From Sycon ciliatum (taxonomy: Eukaryota; Porifera; Calcarea; Leucosolenida; Sycettidae): 64,000 nucleotides of DNA. The number at the start of each line of letters is the position of its first letter. Positions within the stretch are counted from its first letter, which is position 1. Location: NCBI RefSeq assembly GCF_964019385.1, contig NC_088654.1, forward strand, positions 1,980,616 to 2,044,615. Direction: 5' to 3'. The translations under genes and the position numbers were made by a program. Below the pieces are notes generated by a model that had not been told where the DNA came from, searched no databases, and saw only the letters and a program-made list of their open reading frames with translations. Below are positions 35,420-45,255 of the stretch, in pieces.

Positions 35420-35684
35420 ATGAGCGATTCCGACGTATCAGACGAGCTTGAAAGCTCAGAGCCTGAGCTGAAAATGTTTGGCTTCGGGCATGAGCCGAAA
35501 TTTTCAGGAAAGGAAATGGCAGCGCAAGCGGTGGCTTCCATTCGGGCTGTAAATGTGGATGCAGCAGAAATCACTGCAATTGGTGAAGTCGCTCTCCATC
35601 AGCAACATCTGGCAACAGGTTGGCTGGGCTATTTCGAAATAGCGGCAGCGGCAGCCAAAGCAGCTCAGACAAGCCTGACAATCC
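35420..35684 (+). CDS. Unknown acidic exon inside the long-TIR transposon
   Basis: ATG 35420 opens MSDSDVSDELESSEPELK, then FGFGHEPKFSGKEMAAQA and WLGYFEIAAAAAKAAQ. It stays open to a consensus donor GTAAGTG at 35685, phase 1. The acidic start and the alanine-rich amphipathic end look like a real protein. No domain is recognised and no partner exon was found with confidence downstream (a frame at 37440-37606 is a candidate). It lies entirely between the TIRs and so belongs to the element, not the host gene. The alternative is a chance frame. Confidence 0.4.
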
Positions 35685-36169
35685 GTAAGTGTTTTCACAG
35701 TACATGTATAGTCCTACGTAATGCTCACAAATCGAATCGTTCTCTTCATATCGTAAATTGTGTGAAATTTTGTATTCGCACAGTACTCAGATCAATAGTC
35801 TCCTCACTCGTACTCCTGTACATGGAGTTTGCTGCGTAACATGGCTAGCATTATCTCCGTGCAAGTCGTGCAATGTGTATCGGTTCACTTGTGCTTTATC
35901 TCACATACTTAAGTAAGTGGACTGCACCTCAATTCGTATTGTGGCGAAATACATTCTCACCTTTTGCATTATCACTTAGTCTTTACAGAATGCTGAGACG
36001 TTCTCTCGTATTTCACGTAGCTGTGTACCAACAATTACGCTGTGCACTCTAGCAGCAGCAGCAGCAGCAGCACAGTAGCATATTGAGTGCGTTTTGCCCT
36101 ACTGTGGTGTCTCATGACTGCATTACCGGAACAGCTCTGTCCTTCTTGATTATCATTCTGAAATGTGTG

Positions 36170-36810
36170 CACATATCCGCCGCGCCCCACACACACGCAC
36201 GCACATGTGCTCACCTTGGTGGGCACATAGTATAGTAGTCACACATGCTCACGCACGCAGACACGCAATCTCACAAGCGCGTGCGCACACGAGTGCATAA
36301 GCATACAAGTGCCTGTGCACATGCTCGTGCACGCACATACGCGCGCACTCATGCACTTGGTTGCATACCCACACATCCCTCAGGATCACTAACGGCAATG
36401 CATCTACTACTTGTCACTCCATGTCCCTCCCGCAAGGGGGAGAGAATGACATAAAGGAGAACACAGAATAGATGACGTGAATATCTTTGGAATGTTATAT
36501 TACATTACACAAAAGCGCACTCATGCGCGTGCGTGCGCGCACACACACACACACTCACGCGCGTGCGCGCACACACACACACACTCACGCGCGTGCGCGC
36601 ACACACACACACTCACGCGCATGCGCACACACACTCAGTGTCACGCGCGTGCGCGCACACACACACTCACACGCGTGCACGCACACACACAATAATAATG
36701 TCTGTCTCTCACGCGCGTGCAAACACACCCACGTGCGCGCACACTCACGCTCGTACACGCACACACTCACGCCCGTGCACGCACACTCACGCGCACACAC
36801 ACACAATAAT
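36170..36810. repeat. CA-rich and (CGCGTGCGCGCACACA)n minisatellite
   Basis: The core, 36530-36810, repeats an approximately 30-base unit of ACTCACGCGCGTGCGCGC followed by CA runs. It is almost pure alternating purine-pyrimidine. A CAG/AGC tract lies at 36050-36072. Confidence 0.85.
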
Positions 36811-37899
36811 AATAACATCTGGCTCTCATCTGCATCCATACTGAGAAAACGCAACGAGTTCCCGAATAGGTGTACACTGTTGCCGGTATGTGGACTATCT
36901 TCTCTCCTTGAACTGCTGGTCATTGCGTGATGTAGCTTATCAGCAGTACATACTGTGTGTTCATACAGGAAAAAAACTGCCAGCTAGAGGCGCTGGCGCT
37001 GCAAACAGTCCTTCCTATAACCTTTCGGCGGTGGCAGTGGTCGTAGCTCAACAGTGAGTCACTGCGACCGATGGTACAGCCGCTCTTGATCTTCTTCCTG
37101 TAAAATCAAGAACAGCAATCGTAGACAGGTTCATCGATCGCACGCAGTATAGCCTAGGGAAACAGGAGATCTACTGCCGTCCACCTCATCAGGCCGGTTT
37201 CGGAAAGCTTCACATTTCGTACTTTGTGATGTAGTCCAACACAATTCTACAAATGCTTTGGAAAAGAAAGAACTACATACAGTAGCTAGTGTTTTTGAAA
37301 TATTGCACTCACCTCCGCTTTTCGACTGACACTTCACAGTGTGGCGTGCGAAAAAAGGACACAACACAGTTTCATCCACCAGCGTCCGCATCGGATGAGT
37401 GCATAATATTCCTCCTGGAAATCCTCCTCTGCCAAATGGCTGGAACACACGCGAAGGATTTACAATTACATTGTAGTCCCGAAATTGTCAAGCAAATAAT
37501 TATGTCGCTTGATAGCTGCTATGGTGCACTGCTCGGCCTGTGCCAAGCACAATCCTTCGGAAATTGGTGCAGGTTCATCCCAGGGGGGTTACCAGTAAGA
37601 TTATAGTAGCCAACAACACAGCCAGAAGCCATGATGACACAAATACCCTCTTCTTCCATGGACAAACAGAAAGAAGATGCGAAATCCCAGTGTTTCTGGA
37701 TCTGGCCAAAGGATCACCAAGTCTCAATGACGTCACGGGTTTGTGACGTCACGGCACGGACCCGAAAAAGGCAATTGCAAACTGATATATCTCAAGAACG
37801 CTTGGTCGGATCGAAGTGGGACCTTCACCATTCGACTCAGCGTCCAAAACTCTACGGACCATGAAGTTTTTGATTTTTGGGTGTAGTTCCCCTTTAATT

Positions 37900-39990
37900 T
37901 GCCAAATCCTATATATATATGTAGGATTTTGGTCATATTTTTCAACTCAAAATGGGTGTGGCATGAGCATAGGGAAACGTATGTGACCAATTCGTCCGCG
38001 TTAGGTCTTAGTCGATATATTATTATTATTATTATTATATGCATTCCCGCGTTGAAGTGTAGCAGCAGTATGCTGCGTCCACAGCTTCGCTTATGCAGAA
38101 TGGCTTGGGTGAGAGGAGAGGGGAGAGAAAGAATGGTTTGGGTGAGAGGAGAGGGGAGAGAAAAGTCGATATGGAGAGTTGAATAAGATATTTTTTTCAA
38201 ATACTAACATCTAAGGCTTATCTCCTTGCGCAATATTTCTAAGGCCTGTGCCCTATTTTTCGAATCCTATTATACTTAGTATAGGATTTGAGATTTTACT
38301 GGACCTTGTTTTATCCTCAAAATTGGTAGTTTCACGACGGCATGTGCGATATGTCGTCATGAAACCACCCCGTGTAATGTTCTTTTGCACATTTACTGCT
38401 TCAGTCCTTCCCACGCCACCAGCTGAACAATGCTGCTCAAAATTCCAATCCTTGCTCAAAATGGGTATTCATGATGTCCTATGAATCTAAAAAGTAAACA
38501 TTCATGCCTCAAACATATTTACAGCTTCTAATAAAACCATTATGCTCTTATTATGGGTCATGAATGACTCACGATGACCAATAACAACGGCATAAAGGTC
38601 ACGCATTTTAGAATCCTATATATAGGACTTTTGCCCAGCAAATTAAGAGATACACGGAAAGCATGGAAATTGTACACATGCAGATCGTCAACGTTCCGAA
38701 ATTGGGATGATGCTGGCAAATGGGCCAAGCGCTGTGCCGCTGTGCAAGTCGTCGGTGACTATTGCGAATTTATACCATGGTACGGTACGGAGGGCCTGTT
38801 TTCAGCCAATCAGCGCTCGTCTAGCCATGGTTATATTGGCCAGTAAAATCCCGTGCGGGATTTATATTGAATATAAATCCCGGTGCACGGTACGTAGATC
38901 TACGCTAGGGCACTGCCACCGTACAAGCTGAAAGGCAGTGAACTTGTACGACGGCAGTACTCCAGCGCACGGACATTCACAACAGACACAACATACACCA
39001 CATGCACGTGTACACTCCACAAAGAACAGCCTTACTGTCTAGGAACAGTACACAATGGAAAAGAAGAATGACCTGGAATTCGTCTACAGAGCATTCTATT
39101 ATACTGAAACTGAGGATGTATGTATGTATGTATGTATGTATGTATAACTCATAATCACAAGGTGATCGTAGAGGCATTAATCAGCGGGAGAATTGTGAAT
39201 GATGTCTCTGAAGTCTGAATACAACGCTATCGTGTGCTGCATGAGAGAGAGAGCATGCAAGAAACTGAGGATAAAGAACGTCAAATAACCACGAAGTATC
39301 CCGAATGGATCAGCAATGTACATTATACTTCGAATAGTTGAAGATCATCAACAGACTGTCTTCTTGGTAACTAAGTTTATGATACAGAGTGTACTTCAAA
39401 TCCACCTAAACCGATTTGAAAAACGCTAGAATAGATTGAAATGTGATACAGTGATACAAAACAGTGGATGCAAATGCATCAACGTGCAAGTAAGCAAACC
39501 TGATTAGAAGATGCCGCATGTGAAAATCAGCACTGCACAATATCATGATAATAGGAACACTTACTCCCAAAGAGTCCAAACTGTACGGTGGTCTAGTCTA
39601 ACTAGTGACGGTAGTTTGATTCAACGACAACTCCAGCACCCCAGCAATTCAGTTGATTTCCGCACCGCTCACGAGACAAGATCATGAAGATGCTACAATA
39701 TGCACTGGAACTGAAAGGGAATCTTATGCCAAACATCCACGGAGGAATCTCCTTCTGATCTTGCTCGACCATTCTTTCAATTGACAACTGATAACCAGCA
39801 GAACATGTTCATGTACTGTTTGATGTAGGAGATCTCCAAATAGGTTCGTTGTTCTGGAAATGCGTAGGGGTACCTGGCATAAGTAGGATATGACCCTCGT
39901 AGTCGGGTTATACCGTACCCTCATATAAATCCCTCCTGCTATCGCAGTCGGGATTTATATTCAGTCGGTATAACCCTCTGACTCGGGTTA
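37900..39990. other. No gene; short palindromic repeats
   Basis: A (TTA)n tract lies at 38019-38037 and a 34-base direct doublet (GGTTTGGGTGAGAGGAGAG) at 38100-38165. CGGGATTTATATT and its inverse meet as a palindrome near 38855-38883 and recur near 39930-39965, which may mark a fold-back element. (GTAT)n lies at 39116-39142. No exon was found. Confidence 0.45.
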
Positions 39991-39997
39991 TATCCTC

Positions 39998-42900
39998 TTG
40001 GTTGGTTGGTTGGTTGTGTTTATTGGAATTCGCAAACTGAACGGACTGAACATGTCCAATGACAAGGAAGCGAATGAAGTCCAAGTAACCCAGGAATGGG
40101 GACACAGATGAAAAAAAATATGGGAACAGAAGGCTCTCAGCAAAGGAATAAGAGAAAGGAAGGAAAGAAAAAGAATAATGGAGAAGAAGAAGAAAAATCG
40201 TGGTCACGGCGAGAAGAAGCTTTTAGCAAAGGGAGAAAGGAAAGGATGAAGGAGAAAATGGGGAGACACATCGTGGTCACGCCAAAGCCGGAGTAGCGGC
40301 AGGACACAGTAGACATAACAACACCAGGAACAAGCACGCATGAAGCATGGGCCATGCCGGCCCAGAAGCGGGAGACACCGACAGGAAGAGAGAAGAGAAG
40401 AGAAGAGAGAGAAATCGAAGAATTGCACATCTACATGTACGCCTACACATCCACACATCCACACACCCACACACCCACACATCCACACACACCCACACAC
40501 ATACCCACACCTACACACCAATACACAGAGACACATACCCCACACACACACGCACATGCGTGTGCACACACACACACACACACATGTACATTGACAGCCA
40601 CACAGACAATTGCTTTGCAATGTTCTCAGTTCATAGAAGAAACGGGACTGCGGCAGCACGGAACTGACGAGGAACAGAGATGGAGCGAATACTGCTAGGC
40701 AGGTTGTTCCAGGATAGCGCACCCTGGAAGGCGAATGTCCCCTTTCCAGAGTTGCTGCGGGCGGGTGGCAGGCAGAGAACCATGCTGGAGTCAAGGCGCG
40801 TGGACTGGCCACATGCTGGCAGCAAGAGAACCTGAAGCTCAGGACTTGCTTGGCCGTAACGGCAGCGCCATGCAAGGAATGCCAGCTTCTGCTTGTACAC
40901 TCCGGTTACCCGATACAGTGAGAGGCGCTCCAGTAGGTCATGTGCGGATGTCCATGGCGGGCGTCCGAATACTACACGGGCACCACGGTTTTGCAGAACC
41001 TGTAGTCGACGACAGTGCCTGGCTGCCAGAGATGTCGAAAATGCATTTGATCCATATAGAAGATCGGGCATTATGATGGACTGGAAATAAGTTATCCGAC
41101 CCTGTGTGCTGAGGCAACGCCGCATCCTCCACAGGACTCCGATCTTTCGTGATACACGATTTGCACAGCGGGTTACGTGGTCATCCCAAGACATGTTGCT
41201 ATCAAATGTTACGCCAAGGTACCTGGCAGACTCCACAAGAGGCAGCAGGGTCCCGTTACAGTTCACCGAGAGTGGAGTATGCTTCTCAGGTAGGTTCCCA
41301 GAAATGGAGATCACCTGGCTTTTGGAAGCATTCAGGATCAAGCCACGGTCGTTTAGCCAGTTAGCAATAGCTGAAGCTGACGCTGACAGAATTGCAGACA
41401 TTTCAGACTTAGTCGGTTTGCTACAAGTGAGACCAATGTCATCTGCAAACTGCAAAGACAAAGCTTGTCCAGCAACATAGGGTATTTCCCGAGTGTATAC
41501 GTTGAACAAAATGGGGCCGAGCACAGATCCCTGTGGCACTCCGCAGGTGCAGAGAGTGATAGTGCTGCGTGATGGTCCGATACACACACACTGGGTCCGT
41601 TCGGAGAGGTAAGAAATGAACCACCGCAGGGCTGTGGCCGTAACACCAACATGAAGAGGTCGAGAATTAGTTGGTGATGCCTAACTTTATCGAATGCTTT
41701 GGACATGTCCAGTAAGCAGACACCTGTGTACATTCGTTTGTCCCGGGTAGTAAGGATACGGTTGGTGATGAGAGCTAGTGCATACTCAGTGGAATGGCCG
41801 CTGCGAAATGCAAACTGAGTGGAGGGAAGTGACTCCGTGATGTTCATGACGGATACAAGTTCCTTCTGCACCAGCTTCTCTAATAGTTTGGACAGGATTG
41901 GGAGAAGGGAAATGGGACGGAAGTGAGTGGGAACTGCTGGGTCACCAGCTTTATATAGCGGTGATACGTGTGCAAGCTTGAAGGCAGAGAGAGGGTACTG
42001 TACCACGGGATAGTGAGGCATTGAAGAGAGCAGCAATAGACGGAGCAATGATATCAGCACAGCACTTCAGAAGGACTCCTAAGATGCTGTCACTGCCTGT
42101 GGCCTTGGCTGCATTGATGCCTCTCAGGAGACGATAAACCGAGTTGGTTCGGACATACTGGAAAGCTGATAAGGCTGTGGGGCGTGATGGACCCTGTGGC
42201 ATGGTGAGCACAGGGGGTCTATCATTATCAGTCACAACTTTACTGAAGGCTGTGGCGACATCCTCCACATCACACGTTGGCTCAATACGTTGGCGAGTTC
42301 GAGATGTTACAGTGTTGATGATATGCCACAGTTTGCGTGGATTGCGACTATGTTCAGCACATTGGATTTGGAAATACTCATTGCGTTTCCTACGATAGAT
42401 ATTTCTGGCAGCCGCATGGGCACGCCTGAATGCCGAGTAGAGATGGGTGCTGTCCTTGTTCTGAAGCCACTGGCGATGTAGCCTTTTTTTGCGACACTGG
42501 AGTTGGTACAATTCCCTGTCAGACCACGGGGGATATGAACTCGCCTTCCTGCTGAGAGGGGCGTGTCTGTCAAGAACACGCATGAATTTAGTGTGCCAAG
42601 TGCTCCACATCTCATCAGTGGAGGAAGTCGATCGGAACACGCTCAGGTTGGCATTGGCAAGCTCATCCCGAAATTCTGGAAGGTTTATGGTGCGCATGTT
42701 GCGGGTTAAACTGGTTCCCCGGCGTTGCGAGGAGTGTTGATGCTTAGCGGACGGTAGCGCGAGGTCCAGTGACCAGTCTAGCATGTACGGCCGAGTGATC
42801 ACTCAGATTACAGGGTACGACATTGCAGGAGACTGTAGCAGGGCTACTGGTGAGGATCAGCTCTAGTAGCTGTGCAGCGTGAGACAAATATAGCATAGTA

Positions 42901-43015
42901 GGTACGCATTTCACTTTGTCTCGTATGGTGACATAAATGGCTGTATCCCGCGAAAGAATACCGCACACAAGCATCTTGCCAAAGGTCGAACCCAGATCAG
43001 GTATTACCCCCCTAA
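39998..43015 (-). mobile_element. CR1/L2-like LINE, 5'-truncated, several frameshifts
   Basis: The minus strand holds the end of an APE endonuclease (LELILTSS, then NLSDHSAVHARL, about 42880-42790) and a linker with PWSDRELYQLQCRKKRLHRQW. The RT follows (SPLYKAGDPAVPTHFRPISL, QFAFRSGHSTEYALA, LLDMSKAFDKV, PQGSVLGPILFNVY, LQFADD, YLGVTFDSNMSW) and ends with ALSWNNLPSSIR and a stop at 40631. A 3' UTR with (CA)n leads to AATAAA and an (AACC)n tail at about 40000-40015. At least three frame changes separate the parts. It lies in sense orientation in the intron after the lectin-like exon. Confidence 0.85.
40631..41587 (-). pseudogene. Largest open part of the CR1/L2-like LINE reverse transcriptase
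   Basis: This open stretch of about 318 codons starts within the palm (CGVPQGSVLGPILFNVY). It contains the catalytic FADD, NASKSQVISISG, YLGVTFDSNMSWDDHV and the thumb region GVLWRMRRCLSTQGR. The C-terminal end WNNLPSSIRSISVPRQFRA is typical of CR1/L2/Jockey-like LINEs. Palm motif A (DMSKAFDKV) lies upstream in another frame, so the enzyme is not intact. Confidence 0.8.
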
Positions 43016-43170
43016 CGGCAATACCGTTACAATAATTATAACAATTTTTGCCAAGGGTGTCAAATGACTCTGAAATCTGCAGACAGCATGCTGTTTCGTC
43101 CTTTGTGGACGCATCAGCACAGCACAAAGAAACTCAAATAATATGTGCATGTTATATTTAATCGACTTAC

Positions 43171-43467
43171 TCCTCTTCTCAACGCAGGCTACATTAAATT
43201 CGTCCATAGTGTCCCAAGCAAAAACCACTTGATTAAGTCCACTAGAGGCAAGCCGCGTCCCGAAAAATAGACCATTAGTCCAGAAATGTAGTTGTCCTTC
43301 GGTATTGTTTAACTGGGTGGAAAGCTTCTTCATGCAGGGTTCCTCGCTGAGGGTAGGTATACTGGCGCCTCTAATAGTGCAAAATTTCTTGGCAATATCG
43401 TAAACCACTGTATCCTTCGTGTGCATAAAAAGCACTCGGTTGGCATCACAAACATAGTGATATTCAC
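43171..43467 (-). CDS. Lectin-like (possible CTLD) extracellular exon
   Basis: The exon is 297 bases (99 codons), symmetrical phase 1-1. The acceptor is TTTCGTTGCAG before GTGAATATC, and the donor is GTAAGT after AGGA. The translation holds four cysteines, in YVCDANRV, AKKFCTIRGA, EEPCMKKL and VACVEKR, plus a FWTNG motif. The series A..FC...GA.I, then FWTNG and a late ACVE resembles the helix-2 and WIGL-like core of C-type lectin-like domains. It is shorter than a full domain of 110-130 residues and no calcium-binding EPN or QPD motif is visible, so sugar binding cannot be claimed. It may be a divergent CTLD or an unrelated four-cysteine module. It lies between the signal-peptide exon and the CCP exons. 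A LINE fragment starts only about 40 bases upstream of its acceptor. Confidence 0.5.
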
Positions 43468-43506
43468 CTGCAACGAAACCAAAAAATGGAAGTGTACCCA
43501 TGTTAC

Positions 43507-43902
43507 ATGGCCCACCACCTTACTCCCAAAGCCATGATGCTCCTTTACAAGAGCTACGTTCGACCCGTTATAGAGTATGGTGTTGTGGTGTTGGCGTACT
43601 GGCTACCTGCGTCTGATTTGTGTGAGCTAGACAAACTCCAAGCAAGATTCATCAGGTCGTACTTGCGACGGCGTAAGTTTCGATTTGCGTTCGACACACC
43701 AAAGCAAGATCTGAACGCATTCGCCAAAGTAGAATCACTGCAGTACCGTAGACAATTCATTAGCCTACTTGCAAGTAGTTACATTGCACAAGTTTATTTT
43801 CAAATACCGGAATACCTTGGCTCAGTTCAGTTTTAATATAGAAGACCTTGAGTCTGTGGGGATTGCCCTATCAAAATATGAATAAATAATAATAATAATA
43901 AT
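43507..43902 (+). mobile_element. LINE 3' fragment with (TAA)n tail
   Basis: The plus strand reads LLYKSYVRPVIEYGVVVLAY, LDKLQARFIRSYLRRR and LASSYIAQVYF, then stops, the C-terminus of a non-LTR reverse transcriptase. The 3' end TGTGGGGATTGCCCTATCAA runs into (AATA)n. The same tail is found at 60385-60412, so this is a small family with copies elsewhere. It is severely 5'-truncated. Confidence 0.7.
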
Positions 43903-44059
43903 ATCCACGCAAACACACATCCAGTCATAATAAGGCACTTGTCATAAGTATCCGAACGTTTTCGGTGCCTTCTCATCAAGGATTATACAGGGAATGGCTC
44001 AAGCTGGAAAGACTAAAACAAGTGCCTTATTATGACTGGATGTGTGTTTGCGTGGATAT
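43901..44059. mobile_element. Short insertion with perfect 42-base inverted ends (Penelope-like)
   Basis: The left arm starts ATATCCACGCAAACACAC and the right arm ends GTGTGTTTGCGTGGATAT, exact inverses through AAGGCACTTGT. Between them lies a hammerhead-derived motif (43950-43983, minus). The right arm continues into the same repeat seen at 31960-32123 (CGACCC, TACCTTCGTT, TCCGCCTCCGAC). Facing terminal pieces are a known result of Penelope-type insertion. Confidence 0.55.
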
Positions 44060-44182
44060 TTGCGACCCATAACTTACCTTCGTTTTAAAGTATTATCCGC
44101 CTCCGACCTCTTTTAAAAAATAATAATAATTGTGAGCTGCCTTTGGAGTGAAAATCTTGTCAGCGCCTTCTAGGTTCAGCCT

Positions 44183-44350
44183 GGTCCCATAGCTCAGTGG
44201 TTAGAGCATTGCTCATGACAAGCAGGGTCCCAGGTTCGAGTCCTGGTGGGTCTGGCGTTTTTTTCTCTTTTCAGGCAGTTCACTTCCCCGACTGATACTT
44301 TGAATTTGAAGTTCTCCCAATCCTTTCCAAAATAATAATAATAATAATAT
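44183..44350 (+). mobile_element. tRNA-derived SINE, family A, complete head
   Basis: The head GGTCCCATAGCTCAGTGG, the A box TAGCTCAGTGGTTAGAGCA and the B box GGTTCGAGTCC fold as a tRNA-like structure that closes with GGTGGGTCTGG. The body TTCACTTCCCCGACTGA and TCCCAATCCTTTCC then leads to an (ATA)n tail. The body equals that of the SINE copies in the CCP array. It is the best copy in the window. The anticodon loop lacks U33, so a working tRNA gene is unlikely. Confidence 0.75.
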
Positions 44351-44352
44351 AT

Positions 44353-44693
44353 CCCGTAGTGAGAGACGCCGCAACAAAATTATCCTCCCCAAAGCCTTGA
44401 CAACATCCAAATCACTTTTTTTATTCAAAACCTCCCTTTTATGGAATTGTCTCCCACCCACATTGACTTCGGAATCTTCTGTCCATATATTCAAGAGAGA
44501 GCTGCGCAAACATTCTTGTCAGTATTCATGTCTACTCGCTGGCATGCCGTTACCCTGTTCATCGTAGTCCTCCCCCCCCCCCCACCTTCCCAATCTGTAC
44601 TCTCTTGTACCATCATCCTTCAATGCGACGGACCCCACGATAGGCGGTCAGCCTTTGGGCCATCCTAATAAAGTTATTATTATTATTATTATT
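44353..44693 (+). mobile_element. LINE 3' end with (TTA)n tail
   Basis: One frame reads IILPKALTTSKSLFLFKTSL and LWNCLPPTLTSESSVHIFKR, the F..RT...WN.LP....S...FK pattern that closes many non-LTR reverse transcriptases. A short UTR ends in CCATCCTAATAAAG followed by (TTA)n. Everything upstream is missing. Confidence 0.6.
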
Positions 44694-44938
44694 AAGAAAG
44701 GTTTGCTCCCCACACCGGAGCTCGCGCTATTCCGCCGACTTTACTTGACACTTGACTGACTCACGACTGCCATCCAGAGCACACGAGAAGTCCATCGAAC
44801 CTTCGACTCGGCAAACCTGCAAGAAAGCACCACTCCCTGCTCAATACACAGTGTTTCGGGGAATTCACCCCTCATCAGTTGAGCTTGAGTAGGCTGAGGA
44901 AGATTACTGAGCTCCGGTGTGGGGAGCAAACCTTTCTT
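44694..44938 (-). mobile_element. Penelope-like pLTR insertion with hammerhead and 30-base inverted ends
   Basis: The arms AAGAAAGGTTTGCTCCCC and GGGGAGCAAACCTTTCTT continue as exact inverses over 30 bases through ACCGGAGCTC. The body repeats the 34629 pLTR, including the ribozyme. (TTA)n precedes it and (ATT)n follows within 40 bases. Confidence 0.7.
44839..44884 (-). ncRNA. Minimal type I hammerhead ribozyme, second copy
   Basis: The 46-base motif is identical to the one at 34772-34817. It has full stem I (GCTCAA/TTGAGC), a CTGATGA core, a GGGG/CCCC stem II, GAAA and a three-pair stem III. Exact conservation of two copies whose surroundings differ fits recent mobility or selection on the fold. 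Confidence 0.85.
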
Positions 44939-45157
44939 ACAAAATCATCGCCGAAGTCGCAACCACTACTCCGTATTATTATTATTATTATTATTATCAT
45001 TATTATAAGTCAGTTGCCATGGAGACAGAAATGAACTCAAGACTTATACAAAGGGAAACATATTTGCATACGAAGAGACGAAGGGAGTTGTAAATCTGAT
45101 GAGTCCTTTTGTACAATCATTTCTCAAATCTGAACTCGCATGGTGAGCCAATATAGT

Positions 45158-45255
45158 TATGATGAAGAAAGGAAAAGGACTGTATAAGATCTGGTTACGT
45201 TGGTGGACAGTTTGTCATAACTCGTATCATTTTGTCCTTTTCCTTTCTTCATCAT
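45158..45255. repeat. Hairpin: 22-base perfect inverted repeat
   Basis: ATGATGAAGAAAGGAAAAGG and its inverse are separated by 54 bases. Related TTTCTCAAATC text lies on both outer sides. It may be a tiny insertion. Confidence 0.6.

Larger units (their letters stand above)
35144..37896. mobile_element. Unclassified DNA transposon with TIRs of about 120 bases
   Basis: The left arm starts TAAAGGGGAACTACACC and continues with ATGGTCCGTAGAGTTTTGG and GTCCCACTTCGATCCGACC. The right arm (37775-37896) is its inverse at high identity. The target is TA or TTAA-like (right end CCCCTTTAA). The interior of 2.5 kb holds a small acidic coding exon, long CA/GCGCGTGC repeats and no recognisable transposase, so it is probably a decayed or non-autonomous copy, or a family not known to me. 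Confidence 0.75.

Noticed and set aside
44183-44257. tRNA gene
   Set aside because: The head is tRNA-like with good A and B boxes, but the anticodon loop is irregular and it is joined to a SINE body with a TAA tail.
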